Assembly: GCF_900089775.1 (NCBI RefSeq)
Contig: NZ_FLOB01000003.1
Span: 1 to 64,000, forward strand
Direction: 5' to 3'
Source: Marinomonas spartinae
GTDB taxonomy: Bacteria; Pseudomonadota; Gammaproteobacteria; Pseudomonadales; Marinomonadaceae
DNA: 64,000 nucleotides
Shown: piece after piece, positions 30,562 through 40,404 of the stretch
Numbering within the stretch: position 1 is the first letter of the stretch
Layout: every line of letters begins with the position of its first letter
The notes under the pieces: generated by a model
The model's database searches: none
The model's input: only the letters and a program-made list of their open reading frames with translations
What the model was told of the DNA's origin: nothing
Program-made: the position numbers and the translations under genes

Positions 30562-30592
30562 AAAAATCCCCGCCTTATGCGGGGATTTTTTT
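30562..30592. terminator. Terminator after ompK
   Basis: AAAAATCCCCGC and GCGGGGATTTTT form a 12-bp stem with a 5-base loop, followed by TT. The symmetrical A and T tracts make it bidirectional between ompK and the convergent ABC operon. Confidence 0.85.
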
Positions 30593-30613
30593 GCAACGAA
30601 GTCAGCCCATTCA

Positions 30614-32008
30614 CTAAGACAAGGCAATTACCTGATCACAAGTGTGTCGAATCATATCAGGATCATGACTCACTAATAGCACACTACAGTCTTGCTCCCT
30701 TGCTAATTCCACTAACAACATGGTCACTTCTTTTGCGGTAATCGGATCCAGTCGTGACGTTGGCTCATCCGCAAATAAAAAGACAGGGTCTAGCAACAAA
30801 GCTCGTAGAATCGCAAAGCGCTGTAACTCCCCTCCTGATACCTCAAGACAAGTACGTTCTAGTATTTCTTGCGACAGGCTCAGTCGAGCCATGAGCGGTC
30901 CTATACGAGATCGGTCTACCCCATGCAAACCAATCAAGTCATCTAATAACGTCGCCAACGAAACACTTCCTGAAAAGGCTGATGGAGGATCTTGATACAA
31001 CTTCAACCATTGATGTGGCTTTGCTTTTTTGTCAAAACGCTCAATAGATCCAGCCTCTAATGGCAGCAGCCCAAGCAACGCATCACCTAATGAGCTCTTA
31101 CCGCAGCCACTGTCCCCTACCACGCCCACCACTTCACCTTTTGAGATTGTAAACGACAAACCCTCAATAATCGTCTTACCGCCACGTGCTAGGCGAAGCG
31201 CCTCTGCCTGCATTACCCTATCGGACTTAGCAAAATAACTCGGGTCACGATCTACTATAGGCCACTCACTCGGCTGAGCCTGCAACAACAATTTTGTGTA
31301 TTCAGCTTGTGGATGAGAAAGCACCTGCTCGACGGTACCCGACTCCACCAGCTGCCCTTCTTTGATCACCATGATGTCACCACCCAGTTGCTTAGCAACA
31401 TGAACATCATGGGTGATTGTTAATAAACCGCCCCCTTGTGATTTATCCTGTAGAAGACGAATGACCTCTTCCCGGCGACTAACGTCCAACCCTTTAGTCG
31501 GTTCGTCTGCTAGGATCAATGAAGCACCACCCGCTGTCGCAGCAACAATCGCTAGGCGCTGAGCCATACCACCCGATAATTCACCTGGCAGTTTATCCGC
31601 GCTCTTTTCTAAACCAAGAGAAGTCAAAGCCTCCATCGCACTGCTATTTGCGATGTGTTTTGATTGTCCCACAACCCAGTGATATACATCACAGACCTGT
31701 TTCTGACTGGTCATTAATGGATCAAGGGCATGCCATGGTTCTTGGGGTAGCATCACTAATTCTTTTCCCCACATAGCACGGCATTCTTGTTTCGTCAGGG
31801 CCTTTGCAAAAATACTCACTGTACCTTTAAGTGTGAGTGAATCCGGCAAAAGCCCCATGATTGCCTGAGCCAGCAAACTTTTTCCAGACCCCGTTTGTCC
31901 AAGAATCGTCAAAGGGCGGTCTTGGTGTAAGTTAAAAGTTAACGGAGAAACTAAACAGCTCGCCTTTGAGTAGACACTTAATTGATCCACTGAAATAAGA
32001 GGATTCAT
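30614..32008 (-). CDS. Fused double ATPase of a peptide/nickel-type ABC importer
   Basis: 464 residues containing two complete ABC ATPase domains in tandem, equivalent to DppD-DppF or NikD-NikE joined. Domain 1: Walker A GQTGSGKS (about 37-44) and signature LSGGMAQRLAI. Domain 2: Walker A GDSGCGKS (about 297-304), signature VSGGELQRFAI and Walker B FLFADEPTS. Both domains are short (about 230 residues) and lack the C-terminal oligopeptide extension with its Fe-S cysteines. Last gene of a four-gene operon, overlapping the permease by 4 bp. Ligand unknown. Confidence 0.88.
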   Translation of the reverse strand: MNPLISVDQLSVYSKASCLVSPLTFNLHQDRPLTILGQTGSGKSLLAQAIMGLLPDSLTLKGTVSIFAKALTKQECRAMWGKELVMLPQEPWHALDPLMTSQKQVCDVYHWVVGQSKHIANSSAMEALTSLGLEKSADKLPGELSGGMAQRLAIVAATAGGASLILADEPTKGLDVSRREEVIRLLQDKSQGGGLLTITHDVHVAKQLGGDIMVIKEGQLVESGTVEQVLSHPQAEYTKLLLQAQPSEWPIVDRDPSYFAKSDRVMQAEALRLARGGKTIIEGLSFTISKGEVVGVVGDSGCGKSSLGDALLGLLPLEAGSIERFDKKAKPHQWLKLYQDPPSAFSGSVSLATLLDDLIGLHGVDRSRIGPLMARLSLSQEILERTCLEVSGGELQRFAILRALLLDPVFLFADEPTSRLDPITAKEVTMLLVELAREQDCSVLLVSHDPDMIRHTCDQVIALS

Positions 32009-32805
32009 GATGATTTCCTTCCTAACAAATGAAAACCCAGCACCAACAAAGCGATAGCAATAAGCGGTTCAGCGAGCAACCAAGGTGCATCAGAGTAATA
32101 AGGGAACAACTCCACCATCATCAATCCCAACTCCGCTAAAGGCGGCTGCATACCAACATACACAAAACCCAGAGACGCCATGGTTAAAATGGCCGTGGCA
32201 CAACCAAAGGTCGCTAGCGTGAATACAGAAGGGGCGATAGCAGGCCAAATGTGTCGTTTAAACAGATACCAACGACCAAAGCCCATCATCTGTGACGATT
32301 GCATAGCAGGTGAATCTACAGTCATTTTCGTAATGGCTCGCACGACACGCAAATACTCAACCCATTGAACCAGTGAAATAGCCAAATACAGGACAAAAAA
32401 CGACCCAGGGACAATCGCAGCAAGCAGCAAGACAATCACAAGCCCAGGCAAGGCCAGTATAATATTCACAAAAACATTAAGCACCGCATCAACTTTTTTC
32501 CCAGACCAGGCAGCCCAGACACCAAGAGATACGCCAATAATCGAAGACGTTGCGACACACAGTACCCCTAGCATAAAGGATAAACGAATCGCATCCGCCA
32601 TTCGCGCGACCATGCTGCGACCAAAGTGATCTGTTCCTAACCAATGAGTCCCGCTAGGAGGCGCTAGAATGGCATCCAGATCTTGATAAGCACCATCGTT
32701 GGGCGCTAGAGCATTCCCAAATAGAGCAAAAACCAACAGCACAAGTAAGAGAAGCCCACCACATTTTTGACCTAGTGTGGCATGTTTTAACAATGACACC
32801 ATCAT
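32005..32805 (-). CDS. ABC permease, DppC/NikC type
   Basis: About 266 residues with six hydrophobic segments and the BPD permease EAA-like loop (SSQMMGFGRWYLFKRHIWPAIAPSV). LAPNDGAYQDLDAIL and GTDHFGRSMVARM in the N-terminal part are typical of DppC-type partners. ATG at 32805 is chosen since it overlaps the upstream permease stop by 4 bp (ATGA); an earlier in-frame start would overlap by 40 bp. Forms the channel with the adjacent DppB-type permease. Confidence 0.87.
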   Translation of the reverse strand: MMVSLLKHATLGQKCGGLLLLVLLVFALFGNALAPNDGAYQDLDAILAPPSGTHWLGTDHFGRSMVARMADAIRLSFMLGVLCVATSSIIGVSLGVWAAWSGKKVDAVLNVFVNIILALPGLVIVLLLAAIVPGSFFVLYLAISLVQWVEYLRVVRAITKMTVDSPAMQSSQMMGFGRWYLFKRHIWPAIAPSVFTLATFGCATAILTMASLGFVYVGMQPPLAELGLMMVELFPYYSDAPWLLAEPLIAIALLVLGFHLLGRKSS

Positions 32806-33737
32806 GCTTTCCCCCTCGCTCGCGGATCTAATCGATAACAAACAAGATCAACAAGGGTATTCAACACCACAAACAAAATCCCCATTAACAAAGCGGCACC
32901 TTGGATTACCGGAATATCACGGGCAAAAATCGCATGAGCCAAACCGTGACCAATTCCGGGCCAAGAAAACAAGGACTCAATCATCACAATCCCTTCGATC
33001 ATCCCCACCAGTTGGATGCCTAAAAAGGCCACCACAGGCAAGGCAATATGACGCGTACCATGACGCAAAAAGGTCCGGCCTGACGACAAACCTTTGATCT
33101 GAGCAAAGCGATAAAAAGGCGCATGAAAAGCCTTAATGGCTGCGTTTCTCACAACACGATTAGAGATAGCGGCCAAGGTAAAAGCCAGACTTAACGCAGG
33201 CAATACGATATGTTCTGGTGAGCCAAACCCTGCCACAGGCAACCAATTCCAATGAATAGAAAACACCAGAATAAAAATTAACCCCACCACAAACACTGGC
33301 ATAGCCCTTATTGTCGTCGAAAATACCACGATACCCTGATCGACCTTTTTACCAAAAGCCGCCCCCAGCAAGCCTAAGGGAATGGCAATAAAGAAGGACA
33401 AGAGCAGCGACACTGAAGCCAACATCAAAGAGTGTCCTAGCATATGCTGCAATATTTGCCACACCGGCTCATCACTGACTAAAGAGCTCCCCAAATTACC
33501 TTGCAGTAATTCTTTCAGCCAAGAAAAATAGGCAACAAAGGCTCCTTGATCCAAATTTAGTTCCTGACGAACCAAATCAGCAGCGTCACTGCTCACATTA
33601 TCTTGCCCATAGCGACTAGCGGCGATCCGGTAGGCCATATCACCTGGTAAAGCCCGCATCAAGATAAAAGTCAGCGTTCCTACCCCCCAAATCACGGACA
33701 ATAATTGAAACAGTCGAGGAAAGAATATTTTTTTCAT
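32802..33737 (-). CDS. ABC permease, DppB/NikB type
   Basis: 311 residues, six predicted membrane segments. The N-terminal signature is LSVIWGVGTLTFILMRALPGD, and the cytoplasmic coupling loop lies around KAFHAPFYRFAQIKGLS. Overlaps the binding-protein gene by 4 bp and the second permease by 4 bp, so all four subunits are translationally coupled. Confidence 0.88.
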   Translation of the reverse strand: MKKIFFPRLFQLLSVIWGVGTLTFILMRALPGDMAYRIAASRYGQDNVSSDAADLVRQELNLDQGAFVAYFSWLKELLQGNLGSSLVSDEPVWQILQHMLGHSLMLASVSLLLSFFIAIPLGLLGAAFGKKVDQGIVVFSTTIRAMPVFVVGLIFILVFSIHWNWLPVAGFGSPEHIVLPALSLAFTLAAISNRVVRNAAIKAFHAPFYRFAQIKGLSSGRTFLRHGTRHIALPVVAFLGIQLVGMIEGIVMIESLFSWPGIGHGLAHAIFARDIPVIQGAALLMGILFVVLNTLVDLVCYRLDPRARGKA

Positions 33738-35317
33738 CGTGCAACAAACACCATGTCATTTAAGTAAAAAGTACGCTCGAAAGGATCAAAGTGAAAACCT
33801 TTTACCCGACTATTTACCGCTGTATGTTGCTTATAAAATGTCACAGGAATCACTGGCCGATCTTGGTAAATGACCTGAGCAACATGCTGTGCTAATTGGT
33901 GGCGGACTTTCTTATCCGTTACTGATTGCAATGTTGCAAGGTCTCGATCAACCGATTCGTCATTCCAATTCATCGCGCCCCAATCGCTGCCAGTGCGGCC
34001 ATAATCACTTAACATCACCCCTAACGGATCAGGAACAAAACCATAGTTACGCGCCATCAAGGCGACTTGCAAAGATCCATCTTGATGACCAGCAGGGATC
34101 GCACTAGAGTTACTCATATTCACCTTTAACTTGACGCCAATTTTCGCCCACTGAGCTTGAATGGCGGTGGCAACAGTGATCAACTCTGGGCGATCCGCAT
34201 AAGTAATTAACGTCAACTCAAAAGGCTTACCATCGCGCTCTAAAACACCATCTTGATTAAGATGCCAGCCTAATGATGCCAACAGCTTTTGCGCTTTCAC
34301 TACTGGCTGTTCAGGTACTTTGACATTGGGTAAATGCCAGTCGGCAAATGAGGCGGGTAATAATTGTTCGGTTTGTGATCCAGGAGAACGAAGCACTGCA
34401 TTCGCAATGCCGCGACGATTAATAGCCAAACTCAGAGCTTGTCGAGCACGAACATCATTAAGAGATGGATAGCCACTATTCAGCTTTAAAACAATTGTCC
34501 GTGGCAGAGCGTCATCAAATACAGACACATTAGGAAAACGCTGCAGCATAGGAATACTTGCCGGATCGACACCAAACACAATGTCTGCCTGACCACTTCG
34601 AGCTTGCAGCACACGGCTTTCTGCGCGATGCCCCGTCAAATAGCTCGCAAAAGGAATGCTCGCCTTCTTCCCCCAATAACCAGCAAACTGTTTCACCACC
34701 AGCTTATGGGGCGGCGCGTATTGGAAAAGCTCATAAGGCCCAGTACCTGACATAGCTAAGACATTACCCTTCTTCCCATAACTATCTGGCAACAGAATGC
34801 TATTAGCGTAATTTGCTAACACAGCCCCTAATAAGGTGTAAGGTCGAGTAAGCTGTATCTCAACTTCGTCCTCGCTCAAAGCATGAATGTTACTTATAGG
34901 TGCCTTTGCTAGAGTGCCATGCTTCCCCATGGCGATCGATAAACTCTTCACGACGGCATTCGCATCTAGAGGCTGCCCACCATGAAAAACCACTCCCTTT
35001 CTTAGCTTAAAACGCCACGCTAGGCCATCATCACTCACCTGCCATTGGGTAGCTAATTCCGGAATCAAATGACCTTGATTATCGACACCTAACAAGGTTT
35101 CTAACACTTGCATACGAGTGTAGATGTAGCCATTTTTGGAGGGATCTAGACTCGTAAACTCAAATGGGCCACTGATAGAAAGAGTATTTTGTGAGGTTGG
35201 TTTTGGGTTGTCGGCGGCTACCGCAGAAGCGGTCATTGTGATGAGGAGATTTAACAGTAAAAAAAACCTTGTCGGTCGCCCAAAAAAAGACGCAGAAAAC
35301 TTTGCATTATTTATCAT
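33734..35317 (-). CDS. ABC substrate-binding protein, peptide/nickel family (SBP_bac_5)
   Basis: About 527 residues, first gene of the importer operon. The start at 35317 (MINNAKFSASFFGR) gives a twin-basic signal peptide with hydrophobic core FFLLLNLLITMTASAVA; the frame is open 34 codons further upstream but that part carries no secretion signal. Family landmarks: FTSLDPSKNGY, WRFKLRKGVVFHGGQPLDANAV and AINRRGI. Such proteins bind peptides, nickel complexes, opines or metallophores; the ligand cannot be told from sequence. No metallophore or peptidase gene is adjacent. Confidence 0.85.
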   Translation of the reverse strand: MINNAKFSASFFGRPTRFFLLLNLLITMTASAVAADNPKPTSQNTLSISGPFEFTSLDPSKNGYIYTRMQVLETLLGVDNQGHLIPELATQWQVSDDGLAWRFKLRKGVVFHGGQPLDANAVVKSLSIAMGKHGTLAKAPISNIHALSEDEVEIQLTRPYTLLGAVLANYANSILLPDSYGKKGNVLAMSGTGPYELFQYAPPHKLVVKQFAGYWGKKASIPFASYLTGHRAESRVLQARSGQADIVFGVDPASIPMLQRFPNVSVFDDALPRTIVLKLNSGYPSLNDVRARQALSLAINRRGIANAVLRSPGSQTEQLLPASFADWHLPNVKVPEQPVVKAQKLLASLGWHLNQDGVLERDGKPFELTLITYADRPELITVATAIQAQWAKIGVKLKVNMSNSSAIPAGHQDGSLQVALMARNYGFVPDPLGVMLSDYGRTGSDWGAMNWNDESVDRDLATLQSVTDKKVRHQLAQHVAQVIYQDRPVIPVTFYKQHTAVNSRVKGFHFDPFERTFYLNDMVFVAR

Positions 35318-35504
35318 CCTTACTATAAATATAGGTATTACATCGCCCGGAGCAGGCAATGAGTCCTTTAGAAGTATTTTAAAAACGTTATGATATATCA
35401 TAACTAAAATATGCATCAACCATTCAATGCAATCTAATTACACAATATTTATAAAAACTATACCTTAGAGAAACGTGTTGTTCATCAAACCGCACGTAAA
35501 TGAT

Positions 35505-35551
35505 GATATAAAAAGATCCCCAGTCATTGGATGGTCCAATGACTGGGGATC
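35505..35551 (-). terminator. Very strong terminator after the galactoside operon
   Basis: Arms of 17 bases (35515-35531 and 35535-35551; GATCCCCAGTCATTGGA and its complement) pair perfectly around TGG, and on the minus strand are followed by TTTTTATA. It ends the long galactoside operon after its binding-protein gene. The stem length is unusual for a simple terminator. Confidence 0.85.
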
Positions 35552-35597
35552 TCTTCAGAATACCTAGTGGTTTTTTGTTTTACACATCAGACAAGAA

Positions 35598-36830
35598 CTA
35601 ATTTTGCACTTTAAACACACGCTCTCTGACTCGCTCCAAACGTTTCAAAATCGAATCAAGACGATTTGGCTCCATCATAAACTCTTGAAACCCTTTCATA
35701 CCTTCTCGAGCCATCGCCGGATCGGTATCACGGTCATAAAACTGTGAGGTGCCAGAAGCCGCTTTGAGCATTTTCTCCCCTTCATTTAAGAATACATCAT
35801 TAGGTGCATGGGCATCTTTATTGGTAGGAATCTGTAGTAACGCAGCATTAACCAGTGTCTGTGTGCTGGCACGCGCCATAAACTCTAAAAATTTCCGAGC
35901 GTCTTTTTTGTTTTTCGCTTTACTCGGTATATTAACAGTATCCATTGGCGCTTCTTCCGCGTCAGGTACTTTAGGATTAATGGTTGGGAACGGGAAGAAG
36001 CCCATTTTATTTTCAAGATTTTTTGGGAAGTTGGGCGTAATAAAATTCCCAATCAAATACATTGCCGCTTTACCGTTATACAAGAACGGCTGTGCCTCTT
36101 GCCATGAGTAAGCAGCATTATTCTTCAAGAAGTAACCCGGTTTTACTAACTGATCCCAGTACTCAAATACTTTTCTCACGCGCGGATCTGTATAGGCAAT
36201 TTTGCCATCCATCAAATCCATATGAAATTTCAAGCCATTAATACGCAAATCGAGATAGTCAAACCAACCAGCTGCAGGCCACAAGTACTTGGTTCCTATA
36301 GTAATTGGTGTAATATCATTGGCTTTCAATTTAGCATTGACGGCTAAAAATTCTTTCCAAGTCTTAGGGACTTTTAAGCCTAATTTCGCAAAAATATCTT
36401 TTCGATAATAAATCCCCCATTGATAATAAGTGTAAGGAATACCATACTGTTTATTATTGACCGTCATAGCGCTGACGGCAGAGGGCATCAATTTTTTAAG
36501 TCCTTCTTTTTTCCACATGCCACTGACATCTTCAAACAAACCCTTCTTCACAAAGGTCTTCATTCGGTTACCAGCATACCAAAACACCACATCTGGCGGA
36601 CTGGTCACCAACCAGTTACGAATAGCGGTTTTATAACCCTCTTTATCATAGAGATTATACTGGACCTTAATATCGGGATTTTCCGCTTCAAACTTTTTAA
36701 TCACTTCCGCAAAGGCTTTTTTCGGCGCAGGATCCGCCTGATCCGAGTTAATCACCAAGGTCCCTGCATGGGATAAAGACGCCGCGACAGACGCCAACGC
36801 CCCTATACAAAACAAAGATAGTTTTTTCAT
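35598..36830 (-). CDS. Sugar ABC transporter substrate-binding protein (SBP_bac_1)
   Basis: Periplasmic sugar-binding protein, about 410 residues. ATG at 36830 (MKKLSLFCIGALASVAA) has GAGG nine bases upstream; the signal peptide is cleaved near SHA-G. Family features include KKFEAENPDIKVQYNLYDKE and the aromatic-rich YTYYQWGIYYRKD segment near the sugar site. It works with the two permeases at 44.7-46.4 kb and the ATPase at 47.4 kb. It is the last gene of the operon although binding proteins usually come first. Ligand is inferred to be an alpha- or beta-galactoside from the adjacent hydrolases. Confidence 0.88.
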   Translation of the reverse strand: MKKLSLFCIGALASVAASLSHAGTLVINSDQADPAPKKAFAEVIKKFEAENPDIKVQYNLYDKEGYKTAIRNWLVTSPPDVVFWYAGNRMKTFVKKGLFEDVSGMWKKEGLKKLMPSAVSAMTVNNKQYGIPYTYYQWGIYYRKDIFAKLGLKVPKTWKEFLAVNAKLKANDITPITIGTKYLWPAAGWFDYLDLRINGLKFHMDLMDGKIAYTDPRVRKVFEYWDQLVKPGYFLKNNAAYSWQEAQPFLYNGKAAMYLIGNFITPNFPKNLENKMGFFPFPTINPKVPDAEEAPMDTVNIPSKAKNKKDARKFLEFMARASTQTLVNAALLQIPTNKDAHAPNDVFLNEGEKMLKAASGTSQFYDRDTDPAMAREGMKGFQEFMMEPNRLDSILKRLERVRERVFKVQN

Positions 36831-36871
36831 ATGATACATCCTCTTTTTGTTGTTATTGATGGAAACCAGTC

Positions 36872-38857
36872 TTATTGATTATCCGTTAAGTCACGTCGCC
36901 AAATAGCGACCCCTGCAGGTGGTAACGATTCACTGCCAATCAGAATCTGTGCATCATCGGGTTGATAATGGGCGGAGTGTTGTCCGTAGTTAAAAGCAAA
37001 GAGTAAAGGACCGCGCTCACGAATACGGACCCCTGTTGGTAAGTACTCTGTCGAGAGGCCAGCCTTTTCACTTAACTTCACAAGACAAGCTTTCAAAAGT
37101 GACTTATCTATACAGGAACCAAGATAGAAATGCTTATCACAACCTACTAAAACAGGTTGGCCAGTATGATCTTTTAACAGACAAGGTAAATCCGTGGAAA
37201 TTTGTTCATGCCAATAACACAACGAGCCCTCCCCCCAAAGACCAAAGACTGATGGCTTAGTGTGCTCTGGTAGCGCATCAACACGCTCAACCGTCAACGG
37301 CAATAGATTGGCCAGTGGACCTGGCGCTAAGTTATCTGGAATTTGATAGGTAGCGGTTTTGCTACCTGTGCGGGGACCAGCCAATAACACCCCTTGATAG
37401 CTATTTAATCTTGCTTGCAGGTCTTTAGAAATGTGCGCCTGAGCAGGAAGTACGAGTAATGGATAGGTATCTAAAGCTGCTTGGTTAGAAACAATATCAA
37501 CCGACAAACCTAACTCACGTAGCGCTTCATAAACACGATAACACCAAGAAAGATAACGATAAGCACGGGATTGCGGCTGAATATCCAATGACCAACAAGC
37601 ATCATAATCGAACATCAAGGCAACATTACCTGATTTAGGTAACACCATTAATTCCTCGGCATTCAACCCTAGCACCTGTGATAAATCACACACCTCTTGC
37701 GCTACTTGAGCCGCTTCTTTGGCTGCTTCTGCCCCTTGACCATCGGGCCGTAGCAAACCTGCATGCATTTGCTCTTGACCAAATGGCGCTTGTCGCCAAC
37801 GAAAATAAGAGACCAGTTCAGCGCCATGAGAAAACGCTTCCCATGTCCATAGCCGCACTGCGCCTTCCGCTGGGGTCGGGTTATGAGGTGCCCAATTTAC
37901 TGGGCCTGGTTGCTGCTCCATGATCCATAAACGCCCTTTGCCACAGCCACGATATAGATCATGGTGAAAAGCGCCAAAATCTGGGTGTCCTACTCGTAAG
38001 TAAGTCTGCTTTTCTTCTTGGCTATAGATGGCCTCTTGATCCAGAAAGCCCAATGGATAAGTATCCCAACTGGCCACATCCAAATCTTGACCGACTTTAT
38101 GATGATCAAAAGCCGTAAAAAAGCCCATGTAGTTATGCACTAAATCACGGCCTTTTGAATACTGACGTAGAATGTCTACCTGTAACTTATTAAACGCAAC
38201 CACTTGATCAGAACAACAACGCTGAAAATCCAAACGATGGGAGGGGTTGGCTTCTGTCACCGTCAAATTTGGTAAATCAACCTCTTCAAACGAACGGTAA
38301 TCCATACTCCAAAAGACATTTCCCCAAGCAGTATTTAAGCGATCGATGGTGCCATATTTGTCTTTTAACCAGAGACGAAACGCCATTAAATCCGCTTCTG
38401 CGTAACTCAGCACCGTATCATGACAACCATATTCATTATCCGTCTGCCAAGACACCACCGCAGGATGTTGGCCGTAACGTTCAGCCATTAAGGTTACCAT
38501 TCGCCGACATTCGTCCCGATAATCAAGGCTGGCAAAGGTATAATGACGACGCGATCCGAAATGACGAATCCTGCCTTGCTCGTCTTTTGCCAACATAGAC
38601 GGGTGGCGATCCACCAGCCATTTCGGCGGGGTTGCCGTTGGTGTCCCTAGAATCACCTTCAAACCATGCTCATGAAGAATATCTAATGCCTCATCCAACC
38701 ATTCCCAATGTAACTCGCCAGGTTCTGGCTCAATAGTACTCCAGCTAAATTCCCCAATACGCACATACTCAAGGCCAATTTCGCGCATCTCTTGAGCATC
38801 TTGCTGCCAGCGACTTTTTGGCCAATGTTCTGGGTAATAACACACACCTAACTTCAT
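36872..38857 (-). CDS. GH42 beta-galactosidase
   Basis: 661 residues, cytoplasmic (no signal peptide), hydrolysing terminal beta-galactosides. N-terminal TIM barrel MKLGVCYYPEHWP with the acid/base Glu142 in QTDNEYGCHD and nucleophile Glu314 in IMEQQPGPVNW. A trimerisation domain (about 390-590) and a small C-terminal beta domain follow. GH42 enzymes typically act on short galacto-oligosaccharides rather than lactose. It starts 2 bases before the end of the lactonase gene's neighbour interval, effectively contiguous with it in the operon, and shares the locus with a GH36 alpha-galactosidase. Confidence 0.93.
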   Translation of the reverse strand: MKLGVCYYPEHWPKSRWQQDAQEMREIGLEYVRIGEFSWSTIEPEPGELHWEWLDEALDILHEHGLKVILGTPTATPPKWLVDRHPSMLAKDEQGRIRHFGSRRHYTFASLDYRDECRRMVTLMAERYGQHPAVVSWQTDNEYGCHDTVLSYAEADLMAFRLWLKDKYGTIDRLNTAWGNVFWSMDYRSFEEVDLPNLTVTEANPSHRLDFQRCCSDQVVAFNKLQVDILRQYSKGRDLVHNYMGFFTAFDHHKVGQDLDVASWDTYPLGFLDQEAIYSQEEKQTYLRVGHPDFGAFHHDLYRGCGKGRLWIMEQQPGPVNWAPHNPTPAEGAVRLWTWEAFSHGAELVSYFRWRQAPFGQEQMHAGLLRPDGQGAEAAKEAAQVAQEVCDLSQVLGLNAEELMVLPKSGNVALMFDYDACWSLDIQPQSRAYRYLSWCYRVYEALRELGLSVDIVSNQAALDTYPLLVLPAQAHISKDLQARLNSYQGVLLAGPRTGSKTATYQIPDNLAPGPLANLLPLTVERVDALPEHTKPSVFGLWGEGSLCYWHEQISTDLPCLLKDHTGQPVLVGCDKHFYLGSCIDKSLLKACLVKLSEKAGLSTEYLPTGVRIRERGPLLFAFNYGQHSAHYQPDDAQILIGSESLPPAGVAIWRRDLTDNQ

Positions 38858-38859
38858 GA

Positions 38860-39720
38860 TTAAACTCCCGCGAATGGCTGACTGGGCGCACCCGCCACAT
38901 CCATTTCAATCGCTATCACATGACCTGACAGTGGTTGATTTGCCAATTGCTCAGCGGAGGTATCCACGCTAGCGGATGTGATAAACAAGGTTTTTCCTTC
39001 TGGCCCACCAAACACACACGAGGTCGGCTTGGCAAAAGGCAATTCAATGGTCTGCAACATCTCCCCTTCTGGGCTATAGCGCACAATACGAGCGCCATTC
39101 CAGTTTGCATTCCAGAGACACCCTTCAAGATCAATACAAGAACCATCGTTTCCAACCCCTTCTTTCACTTCGACAAAGGGCTTTTGTAGGCGAACATCAT
39201 AAAACTCAGGGTAAGGATAAGCGTGAATTCGACGTGTCATTGTGTCGCCAAAGTAAAAGCGCCCACGCCCCTCATCCCAAGCGAACGTATTACTGATACC
39301 AAGATTCTCCAGCATTAACGCTTTTTTGCCTTCAGGCGTAATTTTCCATAACCGCCCTGTCATTTGTTGCTCTAAATCATCCATCGTTCCTACCCACAAC
39401 ACACCGTCAGGGTCGCACTTAGCATCATTGCTACGATTGCTAGGGAGATCACTGTCTAAATCACACAAGTAATCCAGCGTTGTGGTGGTTTTATCCAAAT
39501 AAGCAATACCATCGGCCATTGCCACTAACAGCCGGTCACTTTGTGTGGTGAAAACCGCAGATACTTTCTTTGGCAAGGTCCAATGCTCGTATCGATTATC
39601 CTCTTGATGCCAACACCATACTTGGCAGGCAGGAATGTCGACCCAATACAAAGCTTGCTCCGCTTCACTCCAAAAAGGCCCTTCTGCCAATTGATGACGC
39701 TGGGTACTAATCTGTTTCAT
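38860..39720 (-). CDS. SMP-30/gluconolactonase family sugar lactonase
   Basis: 286 residues, six-bladed beta-propeller. Metal ligands are visible as Glu in LAEGPFW, Asn in SNDAKCDPDGVLWVG and the Asp-containing GNDGSCIDLEG. It opens sugar-acid lactones. In this operon it would hydrolyse galactonolactone made by the SDR dehydrogenase to galactonate. ATG at 39720 is preferred because AAGGAG lies seven bases before it; the frame is open 13 codons further upstream. It sits between the aldolase and GH42. Confidence 0.87.
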   Translation of the reverse strand: MKQISTQRHQLAEGPFWSEAEQALYWVDIPACQVWCWHQEDNRYEHWTLPKKVSAVFTTQSDRLLVAMADGIAYLDKTTTTLDYLCDLDSDLPSNRSNDAKCDPDGVLWVGTMDDLEQQMTGRLWKITPEGKKALMLENLGISNTFAWDEGRGRFYFGDTMTRRIHAYPYPEFYDVRLQKPFVEVKEGVGNDGSCIDLEGCLWNANWNGARIVRYSPEGEMLQTIELPFAKPTSCVFGGPEGKTLFITSASVDTSAEQLANQPLSGHVIAIEMDVAGAPSQPFAGV

Positions 39721-39759
39721 TATTATTCTCCTTGTTATGACCTTTTCTTCTCTGGTCAC

Positions 39760-40404
39760 TTACACAGATGTTTGTCTATAATCGTTCCAAGCTGCCACAA
39801 AGGCATCGGCATTGACTTTGGTCACCTCAACAGACTGACCTTTTTTGTATAAAGCCGACCCCAGACCAAACCCTTTTGCACCAACAGCAAAATAGTCCGG
39901 CACGTTATCTGGCGTCACACCGCCAACAGGACATAACCAGACATCCTGTGGAATAACTGCCCCCAGAGCCTTCACAACATTTATGTTGGGTAAAACTTCG
40001 GCAGGAAATAATTTAACGGCATCCGCCCCCGCATGAAGTGCGGCAAAAGCTTCACTCGCCGTAAAAAAACCAGGCATGGCGTACATGCCTGCGACTTTCG
40101 CAGCCTTAATCAATTCCACATCCGTATGGGGGCAGACCATCAACTTAGCGCCCGTAGCCACCAGTTCTGTCAATTGCGCCATGGTTAAAACTGTACCCGC
40201 ACCAATCAAAGCCTGCTGACCAAAAGTGCGTTGCAATAAGCGAATGCTGGTAAAGGCATCCGGTGAATTCAGTGGCACTTCGATCAATCGAAAACCAGAA
40301 TCAATTAACACTTGAGTATGCTCAACCACCTCCTCTGGTTTAATACCTCGTAAAATGGCAACCATAGGAAACTCAGCCATTAACTCATTAAAAGATGTGT
40401 TCAT
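39760..40404 (-). CDS. dgoA: 2-dehydro-3-deoxy-6-phosphogalactonate aldolase
   Basis: Class I aldolase of 214 residues, KDPG/KDPGal family: splits 2-keto-3-deoxy-6-phosphogalactonate into pyruvate and glyceraldehyde 3-phosphate. Motifs VAILRGIKPEEV (with the catalytic Glu in the adjacent FRLIEVPLNS), GAGTVL and the Schiff-base lysine in GADAVKLFPAE. The pairing with DgoK (1-bp overlap, TAATG) makes the galactonate assignment better than Entner-Doudoroff Eda. Follows the lactonase on the operon's downstream side. Confidence 0.92.
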   Translation of the reverse strand: MNTSFNELMAEFPMVAILRGIKPEEVVEHTQVLIDSGFRLIEVPLNSPDAFTSIRLLQRTFGQQALIGAGTVLTMAQLTELVATGAKLMVCPHTDVELIKAAKVAGMYAMPGFFTASEAFAALHAGADAVKLFPAEVLPNINVVKALGAVIPQDVWLCPVGGVTPDNVPDYFAVGAKGFGLGSALYKKGQSVEVTKVNADAFVAAWNDYRQTSV

